From assembly GCA_011050085.1 (NCBI GenBank), contig DRGL01000066.1:1-35350 (forward strand): a stretch of DNA of 35,350 bases. Reading direction: 5' to 3'. The position numbers were made by a program, and so were the translations under genes. The number at the start of each line of letters is the position of its first letter. Within the stretch, counting starts at the first letter, position 1. The stretch is from Pricia antarctica. Lineage in GTDB: Bacteria > Bacteroidota > Bacteroidia > Flavobacteriales > Flavobacteriaceae. Shown piece by piece: positions 14,538 through 23,692 of this stretch. The notes under the pieces were generated by a model. The model did no database searches. It was not told the DNA's origin and saw only the letters and a program-made list of their open reading frames with translations.

Positions 14538-16499
14538 TTATGCTGCTTTTTTTGATTGAAATTGAATGGATACAGCAGTGCCCTTTTGAGTATTCAATTC
14601 TATTTTACCATCTAATTGTTTGGTCAATAAGGTTATAAGTTGAGTTCCAAAACCATAATCGGAGACTTTATTTTTAGTATTCATGCCTATTCCATCGTCA
14701 ATGACGTCCAATTGAAGCTTGCCCATCGTATTCGCCAAACGTATTTGTATTGTTCCTTTTTTTTCATTGGGAAAAGCATATTTTAAAGCGTTGGTCAACA
14801 GCTCGTTCACAATAAGTCCAATTGGTATCGCCACATCAACGTCCAACTCGTAGGAATCCATAATAACTTCAATGGCAATTCTTTTTTCCATTCCATAAGC
14901 ATCGAGAATGTAGTCGGCCAAGTTTTTAAAATAATCTTTCATTTCTACGGTCGCCAAATTCTTACCCATATACAGTTTTTGATGAATCATACCCATGCTC
15001 TGTACGCGATGTTGACTTTCAGCCATTGCATTTGAAACTTTTGAATCGTCAATTTGTGCAGATTGCAACGATAAAAGACTTGAAACGATTTCCAGATTAT
15101 TTTTAACCCTGTGATGAATCTCTTTTAGTAAAAACTCTTTTTCCTCATTCTGTTTCTGGAGCAACCTATTCTTTTTTCGATTATTCGAAATAGCTTTATA
15201 CGCTAAAAGAAGTAATAAAAATAATAATACGGCAATAACTATAATCTGTGTCTGTCTAGCCTTTTGTTTTTGAATTAAATCTTCCTGAAGCGATATCGTA
15301 CCTTCTTTGTCCTCAACATCAAACTTAGTTCGGAGTTGGGAAATATGTTGGTCGGCCTCCGCCGTAAAAATCAAATTTTTTAAAGTATCGTATTCAGCAA
15401 AGGCCTGATAAGCCTTTTCATATTCATGATTGCCTGCATACGCTTTACCTAAAGCGTGATAAGCTTGACTTAGGTAGTACTCGTCCCCGAAATTATCGGT
15501 GGCAATATGAACACATTTCAGCAAATTTTCTACGGCCAAGGTATACTTACCCTGTAAGTTAAGCAGCTTTCCAATGGATAGCCAAGAGCGCATTACCATA
15601 AAATTATTCTCGAGCAGTTCGGCATATTTTACGGCTTTGCGGCCTGCTTCGTCAGCTTTTTCGAACTCACCAAGAAAGGCATACAGATCAACCAAAGAAA
15701 TATAAATGTCGCATAGATTATTATAGAAACCATATCGTTCACCGATGACCATAGCACGTTCGTAATATACCTGTGCATTTTGATTATCCTTTAGGGCTAA
15801 GTAATTGTTACCGACGACATAGAGCGTAAAATCATAGTCGAGATCTGTGATACCTATTTCTTCGAAAAAATGTAAAGATTTGAGTCCATAGGCAAGACCG
15901 GTATCGAATTTGGATTGCTTCCAAAATAAATTGCTCAAATCACTATAAGCCACTGCAATGGCTCTATTATCACCTAATTTTTTCCCGAGTTCTAGCGATT
16001 CAAGCGCATAATCGGCGGCAACATCCAATTGTCCCCTTCGCTCGTAGACATAACCAAGTTGGGTGTTCAAGAAGGCGAGGTCGTTCTCGCAGACCTTATT
16101 ATAGGCATCATGAAGAATGGTCTGAGCACTATCCAATTGTTCCATCCGCAGTAAAATAGCACCTTGTGTAATCTGGAAACGCCCTTCCCAGAGGCTATTC
16201 CTTTTGGCAGCAGTCAACTGTAATCCCTTTAGGGTAAAATTCATTGCTATTCGCAAGTTGCGAGTGTGGTAATAGTATGCTAAATCGTCAAGCATCGAAA
16301 ATTTGACGGAATCGGATGCAACATGGGGATAGGCATCTTCAAGTTGATCTAAATAGGAAATACCGAAACTATCGGTTTCCACGAAAACTTTTTTGTAAGG
16401 ATTTTCGCTAGTTAGGTCTATAAATTGGGCAATAGACTGGTAACAATTCAATAGAGAAAAGCAAAAAAGGCAAACGGCTTTAATTGAAAAACTTCCCAT
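14538..16499 (-). CDS. TPR-containing sensor histidine kinase (HisKA_2 type)
   Basis: 653 residues from ATG 16499, giving a signal peptide that ends SIAQ; an earlier TTG at 16550 is less likely. The large periplasmic part (about 40-400) is built of tetratricopeptide-like helical repeats. One membrane segment (VIAVLLFLLLLLAY, about 420-440) leads to the cytoplasmic kinase. The HisKA_2 motif EIHHRVKNNLE carries the phosphorylatable His (462/463), and the ATPase domain has the N box NELLTNALKYAF and a DDGIGM loop. It should autophosphorylate and pass phosphate to the LytTR regulator encoded two bases downstream. TPR repeats suggest signal reception through protein or peptide contact, but no ligand is evident. 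Confidence 0.93.
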   Translation of the reverse strand: MGSFSIKAVCLFCFSLLNCYQSIAQFIDLTSENPYKKVFVETDSFGISYLDQLEDAYPHVASDSVKFSMLDDLAYYYHTRNLRIAMNFTLKGLQLTAAKRNSLWEGRFQITQGAILLRMEQLDSAQTILHDAYNKVCENDLAFLNTQLGYVYERRGQLDVAADYALESLELGKKLGDNRAIAVAYSDLSNLFWKQSKFDTGLAYGLKSLHFFEEIGITDLDYDFTLYVVGNNYLALKDNQNAQVYYERAMVIGERYGFYNNLCDIYISLVDLYAFLGEFEKADEAGRKAVKYAELLENNFMVMRSWLSIGKLLNLQGKYTLAVENLLKCVHIATDNFGDEYYLSQAYHALGKAYAGNHEYEKAYQAFAEYDTLKNLIFTAEADQHISQLRTKFDVEDKEGTISLQEDLIQKQKARQTQIIVIAVLLFLLLLLAYKAISNNRKKNRLLQKQNEEKEFLLKEIHHRVKNNLEIVSSLLSLQSAQIDDSKVSNAMAESQHRVQSMGMIHQKLYMGKNLATVEMKDYFKNLADYILDAYGMEKRIAIEVIMDSYELDVDVAIPIGLIVNELLTNALKYAFPNEKKGTIQIRLANTMGKLQLDVIDDGIGMNTKNKVSDYGFGTQLITLLTKQLDGKIELNTQKGTAVSIQFQSKKAA

Positions 16500-16998
16500 T
16501 CTTGGTTTAGTTACTAACCTGGAGGAAAATAGGGTTGCATGAATATACAACTTTTACGCTATTAATGCTTCGATAACTCAAAATGGGTGTTCGGACAAGA
16601 AAAGTATTGCTTCGTCCTTTTTCAGTTTGCAAAAAGCTAAGGATTTATTCTATTAGCTAATGACACCAAACGTAAAACGAATTCGATGCGCTTCAAAGCG
16701 ATTTGCCATACATCAATATGGTCAAATATTTTATCAAAATACTTCTTTGAGTCTTTTAGGATGACCCAAAGCAAAAAATAAGCAAGTAACATAGAACATA
16801 CTTAGCGAAATAAAGTAATAAATAAACTGTGGATGATTATACGGAAGTGCCTATTCTAACTTAACGGATGTTATACAAAATGAACTTTACTGAAATATAG
16901 CTAGTTATGAAGTTAAATGTTTTAAGCTAAATCAATACACATAATATGCTTGTGAGATACAACTTGAACTTAATAACAATTCTTAAAATCAAACAGTA
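16500..16998. other. Non-coding region between kinase and first SnoaL-like gene
   Basis: Nearly 500 bases without a credible gene. It holds the kinase promoter described at 16667-16697 and a weak imperfect hairpin (GGACAAG / CTTCGTCC, 16593-16617) followed by Ts. No recognisable promoter for the gene at 16999 was found, and no tRNA-like fold. Confidence 0.5.
16667..16697 (-). promoter_or_regulatory. Near-perfect Bacteroidota promoter for the kinase/regulator operon
   Basis: On the minus strand TTTG (16697-16694), exactly 19 bases, then TACGTTTG (16674-16667) match TTTG-N19-TAnnTTTG fully. The implied leader before ATG 16499 is about 160 bases. Confidence 0.6.
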
Positions 16999-17529
16999 AT
17001 GAGAACTCTAAAAATGACTCTGTATTTTTTCAGTACGCTGTTATTAATACCAATATTGTCAAATTCACAAGATACAGAAGTTGGCGTAACCTTAGAATTT
17101 GACAATGCACCATCTAACCTAGAACTCGTGCAGAACTATGCTAAAGCTCTGCAGGCCGGAGATGTAACTGCAATGAATGCTCAATTAGCCGATAATGCGA
17201 TGGTATATGGGCTAGGTGGTGGAATGGACTCGTTAAATGTCGCTGAACATAAAGAGTATTATACCAATAGTACCACAAATTACAATCATGTAGTAACCCA
17301 AGACCTTTACCTACCAGTTAAGGTTTCCAATAATTGGAACGAGGGCGAATGGGTCTTATCATGGGGTACAAACACCATAACCAATAAGAAAACGGGCAAG
17401 GCGATACCTATACCCTATCACACAGCGAGCCTAGTAGATAATGGTAAAATTGTCATGATACGTTACTACTATGATATGCTGAACATTTTACAAGCTGAAG
17501 GAATGAAGTTTACACCGCCGGCAGAATAA
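16999..17529 (+). CDS. Secreted SnoaL/NTF2-like protein, single domain
   Basis: 176 residues with a signal peptide (MTLYFFSTLLLIPILSNSQ) and one NTF2-like alpha+beta domain (about 40-165), with a start such as LVQNYAKALQAGDVTAMNAQLADNA that matches SnoaL-like proteins. The cone-shaped fold binds small molecules in several families (isomerases, cyclases) but also serves non-enzymatic roles, and no catalytic set is recognisable. It is related in layout to the two-domain protein encoded at 17870; both are secreted and in the same direction, but about 340 bases containing a hairpin-rich element lie between them. The function is unknown. Confidence 0.8.
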   Translation: MRTLKMTLYFFSTLLLIPILSNSQDTEVGVTLEFDNAPSNLELVQNYAKALQAGDVTAMNAQLADNAMVYGLGGGMDSLNVAEHKEYYTNSTTNYNHVVTQDLYLPVKVSNNWNEGEWVLSWGTNTITNKKTGKAIPIPYHTASLVDNGKIVMIRYYYDMLNILQAEGMKFTPPAE

Positions 17530-17575
17530 TGTAAATCTCTAAGATTTTAAAAAATCCCTTTATAAATAAAATAGT

Positions 17576-17700
17576 AAACAGGCAACCGGCGGTTTTGGGG
17601 GAAACTGAATGGAAGTAACAATTGGAGTAGGTTTTTTGAATTAGCAATTAGTACGGAAAATCCACCTAACACTTATCATTATCCGGTTTGCCTGTTTTTT
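17576..17700 (+). ncRNA. Candidate structured RNA or small inverted-repeat element
   Basis: The left arm AAACAGGCAACCGG (17576-17589) pairs with the right arm CCGGTTTGCCTGTTT (17683-17697), with one unpaired base. It encloses about 93 bases that can fold into further helices: CGGTTT/AAACTG with a TGGGGG loop, and GG-TTTT/AAAA-CC capped by AATT/AATT. The right arm runs into TTTTTT. The shape fits a transcript ending at an intrinsic terminator, a leader of the gene at 17870, or a MITE-like remnant with terminal inverted repeats. I recognise no known RNA family (not 6S, SRP or tmRNA). Confidence 0.4.
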
Positions 17701-17869
17701 ATTATCACGGAGTATTTTCCTCAATTTATAAGATTATACCTATAGTTAAATAGAATTCGAAAACCTCAACATTGGTAAATATGTGCCTTCCAGAGCAAAT
17801 TTTTACCGAAGATTCAACCTAAATGAAAATTTAAAAGTTAAGAGTTAATCCAACTAAAACTAAATTGAA

Positions 17870-18835
17870 ATGAAAACAAAGAACATGCTTTTCGCCGTTT
17901 TATTTTTAAGTATTTCAGCCGTTTTCGGCCAAAAAAAAACCAATGGAAAAATTTATATGGAACATCCTGCAATCAATGTCGTGGAAGACTTTGTCAAAGC
18001 TTCGGTAGCAGGTGACACCGTTAAATTAGCCAGCTACATGGCCGATGATTTTAAATCTTATAATGGGACTTCGAACGATCCTATGGGGCAAAGCACTGAC
18101 AAATCAGGATTTTTTAGATCAGTGATGCTTTACCATGATCAATTAGATTATTTTTCAATGGAGGCTTTCCCTGGTTCCTATCCAGATGCTCTCGAGTATA
18201 AAGATGAACAGCAGAACGACGGCACCACTGTACTAACCTGGAACCAGATTAAAGGAGTGCATAAAGACACAGGGGTAAAGATAGATGCTGCGGCGCATCG
18301 ACAATACGACTTGACCAAAGACAATAAAATAATTAGGATTATAACGTACAGCAACGGCCGTGTTTTGGATGAAATCGGCAGCAGCTTTTCGAATCGTACC
18401 AATGGTACTATCTACAATCATCATGATAACATTAATACAGTCAGAAAAATGATGTATGCCTTCGAAAAGGGGGATTTAGAAAAAGCATATAGTTTTTATG
18501 ACGAAGAAGCTCGTTTTGGGGACCTGAACTCGTTCAAGACCCGAGGGATTTCTTTGGCCGATCAAAAAGCGCTCGACAAAAAAATCCTTGAAGAATTTGA
18601 GATTAAAAACATTGAGATGACAGGATATCCTGATTATCTGGAATACGAAATGGACAATGGTCGGGTAGTACAGTCGTGGTGGAATTATCATCTTATTCGG
18701 AAGTCGGACAAAATGGCTATCGAACTTCCCGTTTTTTATATTAACGATTTTAATGAGGAAGGAAAAATCATTCGCGAGGCTGCCTATTATAATGAGAAAC
18801 TTATGGAAGAACCAGCAAAAGTAGCCAGCAATTAA
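17870..18835 (+). CDS. Secreted protein with two SnoaL/NTF2-like domains
   Basis: 321 residues with a signal peptide ending AVFGQ. Two related NTF2-like domains follow: one at about 32-165 (VVEDFVKASVAGDTVKLASY) and one at about 185-310 (TVRKMMYAFEKGDLEKAYSF). The matching helix starts and the parallel endings (AHRQYDLTKDNKIIRIITY and FYINDFNEEGKIIREAAYY) show internal duplication. The upstream gene at 16999 carries the single-domain version. No catalytic residues can be named. The gene is about 170 bases downstream of the hairpin-rich element, which could act as its leader if transcription reads through. Family call is moderately sure; the role is unknown. Confidence 0.82.
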   Translation: MKTKNMLFAVLFLSISAVFGQKKTNGKIYMEHPAINVVEDFVKASVAGDTVKLASYMADDFKSYNGTSNDPMGQSTDKSGFFRSVMLYHDQLDYFSMEAFPGSYPDALEYKDEQQNDGTTVLTWNQIKGVHKDTGVKIDAAAHRQYDLTKDNKIIRIITYSNGRVLDEIGSSFSNRTNGTIYNHHDNINTVRKMMYAFEKGDLEKAYSFYDEEARFGDLNSFKTRGISLADQKALDKKILEEFEIKNIEMTGYPDYLEYEMDNGRVVQSWWNYHLIRKSDKMAIELPVFYINDFNEEGKIIREAAYYNEKLMEEPAKVASN

Positions 18836-18886
18836 GTTTGCAATACTAGTCTGTCGACCGCCCTTGGCAAGAACACAACCTTAATC

Positions 18887-19662
18887 ATTATCAAAAGAGT
18901 AATTTTTATTATACTCCTAGTCCCGCTAATGGCACTAGCGCAAAGCGAAAACGAGTACGTGATTTTTGAATCGGCGATTCTAACGCCTAACCCGACCCAG
19001 ATAGCCCAATTTGGAAAGGGGCTTACGGCCCACAACAAAAAATTTCATGGCGATGGGCCCTATGGCGCAAGAATCTACCGGATCAGTAGCGGTACGAACA
19101 CCGGCCGTTATCACTGGAGCATGGGGCCACTTCCGTGGAGCGCCTTAGACGGCCGTCCCGGAAAAGAAGAAGGTCACGATGCTGATTGGGATAACAATGT
19201 ACTAGCATACGTTGCCCCTGGAAGTGGTGCTACGAGCTATTAGAAACATGAAACGGAGGTGAGCCGCTTTTCGAAGGATTTCACCATCAAAAACATGTTG
19301 GTGGACTAATATGACATCACAAGGGGCAAGGGTAAGGAATCCATGGTACTCGTGGAAAAAATAGGAAAGGTCTATGTCAAAAAATTCCCTGATGAAACCT
19401 ATGGCGTCTATTCGAATGAATTGGGCAGTGCTAAGGAAGGACGGGACCTTGCGGTCATCTCGTTTTTTGACACATCGGCATGAATGGGTCAGGACAATGG
19501 GTTTCCGGAGAAATACGATGAAGTACATGGAACCCCGGAGGTTTTGAACAATTCCTTAAAGACTGGTACGCCGTTACCGAAGGTGGGGAATCTGAATTGT
19601 GGTTGCGCCGTCCCGACCTGAGTGGTATTAGTGCGGAGGTAAGCGTGGCCAATCGGCATTAG
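18887..19662 (+). pseudogene. Decayed gene for a secreted protein of unknown family
   Basis: A protein-like frame starts with a signal-peptide sequence (KRVIFIILLVPLMALAQ) that has no good start codon; the first ATG (18929) lies inside it. The frame is broken by TAG at 19241, TAA at 19307 and TGA at 19481. The sequence then continues in another frame (from about 19483: NGSGQWVSGEIR), meets TGA at 19519, and ends at TAG 19660 after STWNPGGFEQFLKDWY and ISAEVSVANRH. Joined, the pieces read as one coherent protein of about 255 residues. I do not recognise the family. Multiple independent lesions and a lost start argue for decay, not recoding. The intact fragment 18929-19243 may be called as a small gene by automatic tools. 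Confidence 0.8.
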
Positions 19663-19842
19663 CCTTTTTTACGAAAGTAGAGACCACCAGAAGTTCGAAC
19701 ATCAAAGCTCCAAAGATTCCTAAAATCGAGGCTGCTGCGTTGCGCGCAATTCTAATCGTAAATTCTGAATCCATTATAGAATCCATGAATGCATTCTCGA
19801 AAAAAAGCACTTTCAATATCCGGATAAATACAATTCAAAACA

Positions 19843-20178
19843 ATGAAAAATAACGGTACACATTGGTCAAAAACCGAATTAAAGGCGTACATCCTATTGC
19901 TTTGTGCAAAAGCAGATTCTGTGGTGGATGCGAAGGAACTGACCCTTATACAATCAAGAACAAAACCTGAAATCTTTACGCGTCTCCATAATGAAATTAG
20001 CCACGATGATGAAGAAAATAGCTTTAAAAAAATTGAAAAGACAATTTCAAAATTGGGCTATTACCAGATGGAGCTAGGCGAGTTGAAAAATGAAATTCGG
20101 GAAGTATTTTACGTAGACGGAAAATTCAATATCAAAGAATTCAACCTCAGCAGAATATTGGACAATATAATCTATTAA
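19843..20178 (+). CDS. Small TerB-like helical protein
   Basis: 111 residues, predicted soluble and all-helical. The pattern AYILLLCAKADSVVDAKELTLI resembles the TerB/tellurite-resistance-like fold, where the Asp/Glu-containing loops of paired helices are thought to bind metal; a second such loop may be FYVDGKFNIKEFNL near the C-terminus. There are no neighbouring ter genes, so a stress role by itself cannot be claimed. It stands alone after the pseudogene and converges on the AI-2E permease gene. Fold assignment is by pattern only. Confidence 0.6.
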   Translation: MKNNGTHWSKTELKAYILLLCAKADSVVDAKELTLIQSRTKPEIFTRLHNEISHDDEENSFKKIEKTISKLGYYQMELGELKNEIREVFYVDGKFNIKEFNLSRILDNIIY

Positions 20179-20432
20179 TCTTCTGCTATAAGAGTTTTGA
20201 ATGCTATTGAGAAAACGATTTCAGTAATTAAACTGCCGCAAAATTTCCATTAATAGTCTGAATGGATACCATTAAATTACAAATTAAATATCCTTTACAA
20301 ATCAGCTTAATAGAGCTCATGAGCAAATTTTTGGTGAACATTTTTGTAAATTCTATAAATCGCAAATGAATCTTTATTGTAGTAACAGTAGAACTTGACC
20401 TATGGTATTACCTATAGATTCGTTTGTATAAG
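20179..20432. other. Intergenic space between convergent genes
   Basis: AT-rich 254 bases; neither a stem with a U-run nor a short gene was recognised. Confidence 0.4.
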
Positions 20433-21467
20433 CTATGACAATCGCCTGCCTTCTACCAATTCTCTTTCGCCATACTCCTTCTTATAAATCCGTACAACAA
20501 TCAAAAAAAGACTGAGTAAGAGTGGTCCAAATATCAATCCGATAAACCCGAAAAGGGGAACCCCTATGATGACCCCTATCAAAGTAATCAGCGGATGTAC
20601 ATTATCTAACTTTTGAAGTACATAAAGTCGAATGAGATTATCCGTAGAACCAACAACGACAAAACCATAAATTAAAATACCCCAAGCTTGAAAATCGTTT
20701 CCTGTTGAAATGGAAAGAATAAATACCGGAATTATACCAATTAAAGTACCTATAAAAGGTATCATAGACCCCACCGCCACAATAACAAACCAAAAGAAAG
20801 GATTTTTAATTCCAAAAATAAAAAACCCGATCAATGCTACAATACCTTGAGCTATTGCGACTAGTGGTATTCCCAATGCATTAGATCGCACCATATTTTG
20901 TACCTCATCACCAATAACTTTTAAATTGTTTTTACTGATGGGTATATATTGAAACATCGACTCGCGCAACTCCTTACGGTTAGTAAGCATGTAAAATAAT
21001 AGAAAATACATGATGGCGATTGAAATAAACATGTTGAAAGTTCCGCCCGCTAATCCCTTTAAATTATTGGCCAACCAGGCTGAGGCACCAGATGGATCGA
21101 TTTGGGAGGTAAGATCATAGTCAAGGGTCTTCTCAATGGAAGACATCTGTTCTTGAACAGCTTTAAAAACATTTTCGGATTTGTCTACTGCACTGCTTAC
21201 TTTACTGCCCAGCATAAGTACAAGCCCACCAACCGGTACTAATATGAGCACGAATGATATTAGCATGATTACAGTAGCTGCTAATTTTGGATTCCATTTT
21301 CTCGCAATCAATTTAGCCATCCATTTTCGAAAAAGCACGTAGATTGTAATGGCACCTAGTACCCCAGATAAATAGGGTACCATCTCTTTAAAGATCAATG
21401 CCCCGATCAAAACGATAAGAAGAAGAACAAAAATTTGTCGGATTATATTTTCAGGAATGGATTTCAT
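20433..21467 (-). CDS. AI-2E/PerM-family membrane permease
   Basis: 344 residues from ATG 21467 (MKSIPENIIRQIF); an in-frame start at 21503 adds twelve residues and cannot be excluded. About seven or eight hydrophobic segments are seen, with the family layout: two N-terminal helices, a soluble stretch (about 75-145), then the C-terminal bundle with VGSMIPFIGTLIGIIPVFI and LIGVIIGVPLFGFIGLIFGPLLLS. This is the AI-2E transporter family (PF01594), whose members have been linked to autoinducer-2 export, Na+/H+ exchange or unknown substrates, so the substrate here is open. The gene is divergent from the exo/endonuclease-like gene. Confidence 0.9.
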   Translation of the reverse strand: MKSIPENIIRQIFVLLLIVLIGALIFKEMVPYLSGVLGAITIYVLFRKWMAKLIARKWNPKLAATVIMLISFVLILVPVGGLVLMLGSKVSSAVDKSENVFKAVQEQMSSIEKTLDYDLTSQIDPSGASAWLANNLKGLAGGTFNMFISIAIMYFLLFYMLTNRKELRESMFQYIPISKNNLKVIGDEVQNMVRSNALGIPLVAIAQGIVALIGFFIFGIKNPFFWFVIVAVGSMIPFIGTLIGIIPVFILSISTGNDFQAWGILIYGFVVVGSTDNLIRLYVLQKLDNVHPLITLIGVIIGVPLFGFIGLIFGPLLLSLFLIVVRIYKKEYGERELVEGRRLS

Positions 21468-21603
21468 GGTAGTAATTTTGAGTAGGTTATCCATAACTAG
21501 CATACACCGTTTAAAATATATTTTTAAACTGTACGTCTACCATAGATATGGTTAAATGTAAACTTAATTCCTTAGTTTGGCAATACATTTAAACGTCCTA
21601 TCC

Positions 21604-22440
21604 ATGATACATAAAAAAATTTCACTGCTGATTGCCTTAATTTCTTTTATAGCATTGCAAAGCCAAGAAATAAAGGTTATGACCTACAATATTAAATATG
21701 ATAACCTTAGTGATACGGTCAATAATTGGAACGACCGAAGAGATAGGTTAATAGCGCTTGTTAAGCATTATAATCCGTCGTTCATTGGTATGCAAGAGGC
21801 ACTACAACGGCAAGTAAAATTTATCGATAGCAGCCTAACTGATTATGCGTATATAGGAGTAGGCCGTGAGGATGGCAAGAACAAAGGAGAATATTCCGAA
21901 ATTCATTATGATTCAACACAATATAAAGTATTGGAACAAAACACATTTTGGCTTTCTGAAACTCCTGAAAAAGTATCAATAGGATGGGATGCCGCTTTAG
22001 AGCGCATCTGTACCTACGGTCTTTTTGAAAACCGGGATAACGGTAAAAAACTCTGGGTCTTCAATACCCATTTTGATCATATCGGGGAAAAGGCGAGGGA
22101 AAAATCAGCACATCTAATTGTCACTAAAATAAAGGAAATCAATACCGATAATTTACCCGTGATCTTGACTGGAGATTTTAACCTATCACCTGACGAAAAA
22201 CCCATACAGCTTATAAAGAATTATATGGCCGATGGCAAAGAAATTACAGAATCGCCATTCTATGGTCCGAGTGGTACATTTAACGGCTTTGATGCCGATA
22301 TGATATTGAACCGACGTATTGATTATATCTTTGTAAAAAATCTTTGGGTGAGCAGTTATATTCATATAGATGACCGGTTAGAGAACCTAAAATATATTTC
22401 TGACCATCTACCTGTGCTAATGTCAGCATCCGAAAAATAA
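21604..22440 (+). CDS. Secreted endonuclease/exonuclease/phosphatase-family protein
   Basis: 278 residues from ATG 21604, with a short signal peptide ending LQSQE; an in-frame TTG at 21577 gives a worse N-terminus. Metal and catalytic motifs of the EEP fold are present in order: MTYNIKYDN, FIGMQEAL (metal-binding Glu), FNTHFDH, LTGDFNLSP and the C-terminal SDHLPV with the general-base Asp-His. Members hydrolyse phosphodiester or phosphomonoester bonds in DNA, sphingomyelin or inositol phosphates; the secreted Bacteroidota versions are not specific enough by sequence to choose. It is transcribed alone and converges with the M23 peptidase gene. Confidence 0.92.
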   Translation: MIHKKISLLIALISFIALQSQEIKVMTYNIKYDNLSDTVNNWNDRRDRLIALVKHYNPSFIGMQEALQRQVKFIDSSLTDYAYIGVGREDGKNKGEYSEIHYDSTQYKVLEQNTFWLSETPEKVSIGWDAALERICTYGLFENRDNGKKLWVFNTHFDHIGEKAREKSAHLIVTKIKEINTDNLPVILTGDFNLSPDEKPIQLIKNYMADGKEITESPFYGPSGTFNGFDADMILNRRIDYIFVKNLWVSSYIHIDDRLENLKYISDHLPVLMSASEK

Positions 22441-22465
22441 GAATTAAACTAATCAATAGGATTCT

Positions 22466-23623
22466 TTAACCCGATTCTAGATTGACCAAGCTCTTATGAA
22501 CAAAAGCCTTACCAATCCTCTTCGTATTGATATGAATCCATTTATCGGTAACGCCAAGTATAGATAACGTATCTCCTCTTTTCACAGTTCCTATTTTTTT
22601 ACTTTGAACAGAGGGAGATTGCCTCAGATTTGCCATTGCTGCTGAGACGGATATTTTTGGGGATTGCAACGAAAGCATTTCCAGGTCTGTTTTAAATCTA
22701 TCGTTAATGCGAATGAATGGCAAGGGGTCAATAGCACCGCGAAAACGCTCATAGATACCAAAATGTAAGTGGGGTGCAGTTGTTCGAGCATTACCGGTAT
22801 TACCGACGAGACCCAGTGTATCACCAATTTGTACTCGCTTTCCGGTTTGTACTAGTACACTGTCTAAATGGGCGTAATAAAGTGAATTTCCTAGAAGCCC
22901 GGATTTTAACCATACTTGTTTTCCTCCCAATCCACGATTTCCGGTTGAACTGACCCTACCCTGAGTTACAGCAATTACGGGCGTGCCCCTATCAGCAAAG
23001 ATATCGACACCTTGGTGTGTTCTCCGACCCCCTTCCCTATCGGCACCCCAAAAACTTTGAATGGCCTGGTTGTCTTTACCTAGTACTGGAAAAGAATAAC
23101 TGGGCGTACTATATAAATCAAAGTCAAAATTAGCCTGGCTGCGAATACCTGCTTGTAAAATTACCTTATAACTCCCTGTTTTTTCAATGGTCTTATTTAG
23201 AATGTTTTGACCGCTTTCGTTCCGGGCGAAATGAGAGAATGTCAATGTTGAATCCGATGTTCTTTTATAAACATCGATAAAGACAGGAATCGAATCGGTT
23301 AGCACCTCAACGTGAAAAATCTCACCTCGCTCCAGCGTTAAATCATACGAATACGCTTCGATATTCTCGGCAAAAAAAACGCCGCTTTCAGAATAGGGTA
23401 GTTGAATTTGAACACTATCCTTTAGTGCATTCTCAAAAACGTTTTCCCATGCATTGTACATACTAGTATCATTCTCAAATTGTCTTGCGTACAACTCCCG
23501 TGGGGTGGGTTTTGTTAGTACATCAGCAACTTTTTGCGCTTGCTTGCAACCATTGAAAAGAATAGCGGTGGCAACACCCCAAATAATGAGCTTCATACAC
23601 TCTCTTAGCAATTTTTTATTCAT
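22466..23623 (-). CDS. M23-family peptidase lipoprotein with SH3-like C-terminal domain
   Basis: 385 residues from ATG 23623; ATG 23596 (MKLIIWGVATAILFNGC) would give a shorter, equally good lipoprotein signal. Lipobox LFNGC makes Cys26 the lipid attachment site. The central peptidase domain has zinc ligands His203 and Asp207 in THQGVD and the HLH motif His285/His287, as in LytM/M23 endopeptidases that cut peptidoglycan cross-links. An SH3b-like domain follows (NLRQSPSVQSKKIGTVKRGD), which often recognises cell-wall peptides. It probably acts in wall remodelling on the periplasmic face. It is the next gene after the alpha/beta hydrolase, but a strong terminator lies between them. Confidence 0.93.
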   Translation of the reverse strand: MNKKLLRECMKLIIWGVATAILFNGCKQAQKVADVLTKPTPRELYARQFENDTSMYNAWENVFENALKDSVQIQLPYSESGVFFAENIEAYSYDLTLERGEIFHVEVLTDSIPVFIDVYKRTSDSTLTFSHFARNESGQNILNKTIEKTGSYKVILQAGIRSQANFDFDLYSTPSYSFPVLGKDNQAIQSFWGADREGGRRTHQGVDIFADRGTPVIAVTQGRVSSTGNRGLGGKQVWLKSGLLGNSLYYAHLDSVLVQTGKRVQIGDTLGLVGNTGNARTTAPHLHFGIYERFRGAIDPLPFIRINDRFKTDLEMLSLQSPKISVSAAMANLRQSPSVQSKKIGTVKRGDTLSILGVTDKWIHINTKRIGKAFVHKSLVNLESG

Positions 23624-23642
23624 ATAATGTATTCCTTTCAAC

Positions 23643-23671
23643 AAAAAAAGCCGGACTGTAAGAGTCCGACT
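23643..23671 (-). terminator. Rho-independent terminator after the alpha/beta hydrolase gene
   Basis: On the minus strand AGTCGGACT / AGTCCGGCT (one G-U pair) with a 5-base loop is followed by a run of seven Ts. It lies 22 bases past the hydrolase stop and 20 bases before the M23 peptidase start, so it may also attenuate that gene. Confidence 0.88.
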
Positions 23672-23692
23672 TGTAACAATTTGGAAAAAACT

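Noticed and set aside
16593-16621. Hairpin GGACAAG/CTTCGTCC plus Ts as a terminator
   Set aside because: The stem is bulged and no plus-strand gene lies upstream that it could end.
19241-19483. Stop codons in the 18887-19662 gene as programmed recoding
   Set aside because: Three different stops, a frameshift, a fourth stop and a missing start codon fit decay far better than recoding.
19628-19816. Minus-strand frame of 62 codons with one hydrophobic segment (ILGIFGALMFELLVVSTF)
   Set aside because: It ends inside the 3' end of the pseudogene, has no upstream signals and no known family. It could be the truncated start of a lost membrane protein, but this cannot be supported.
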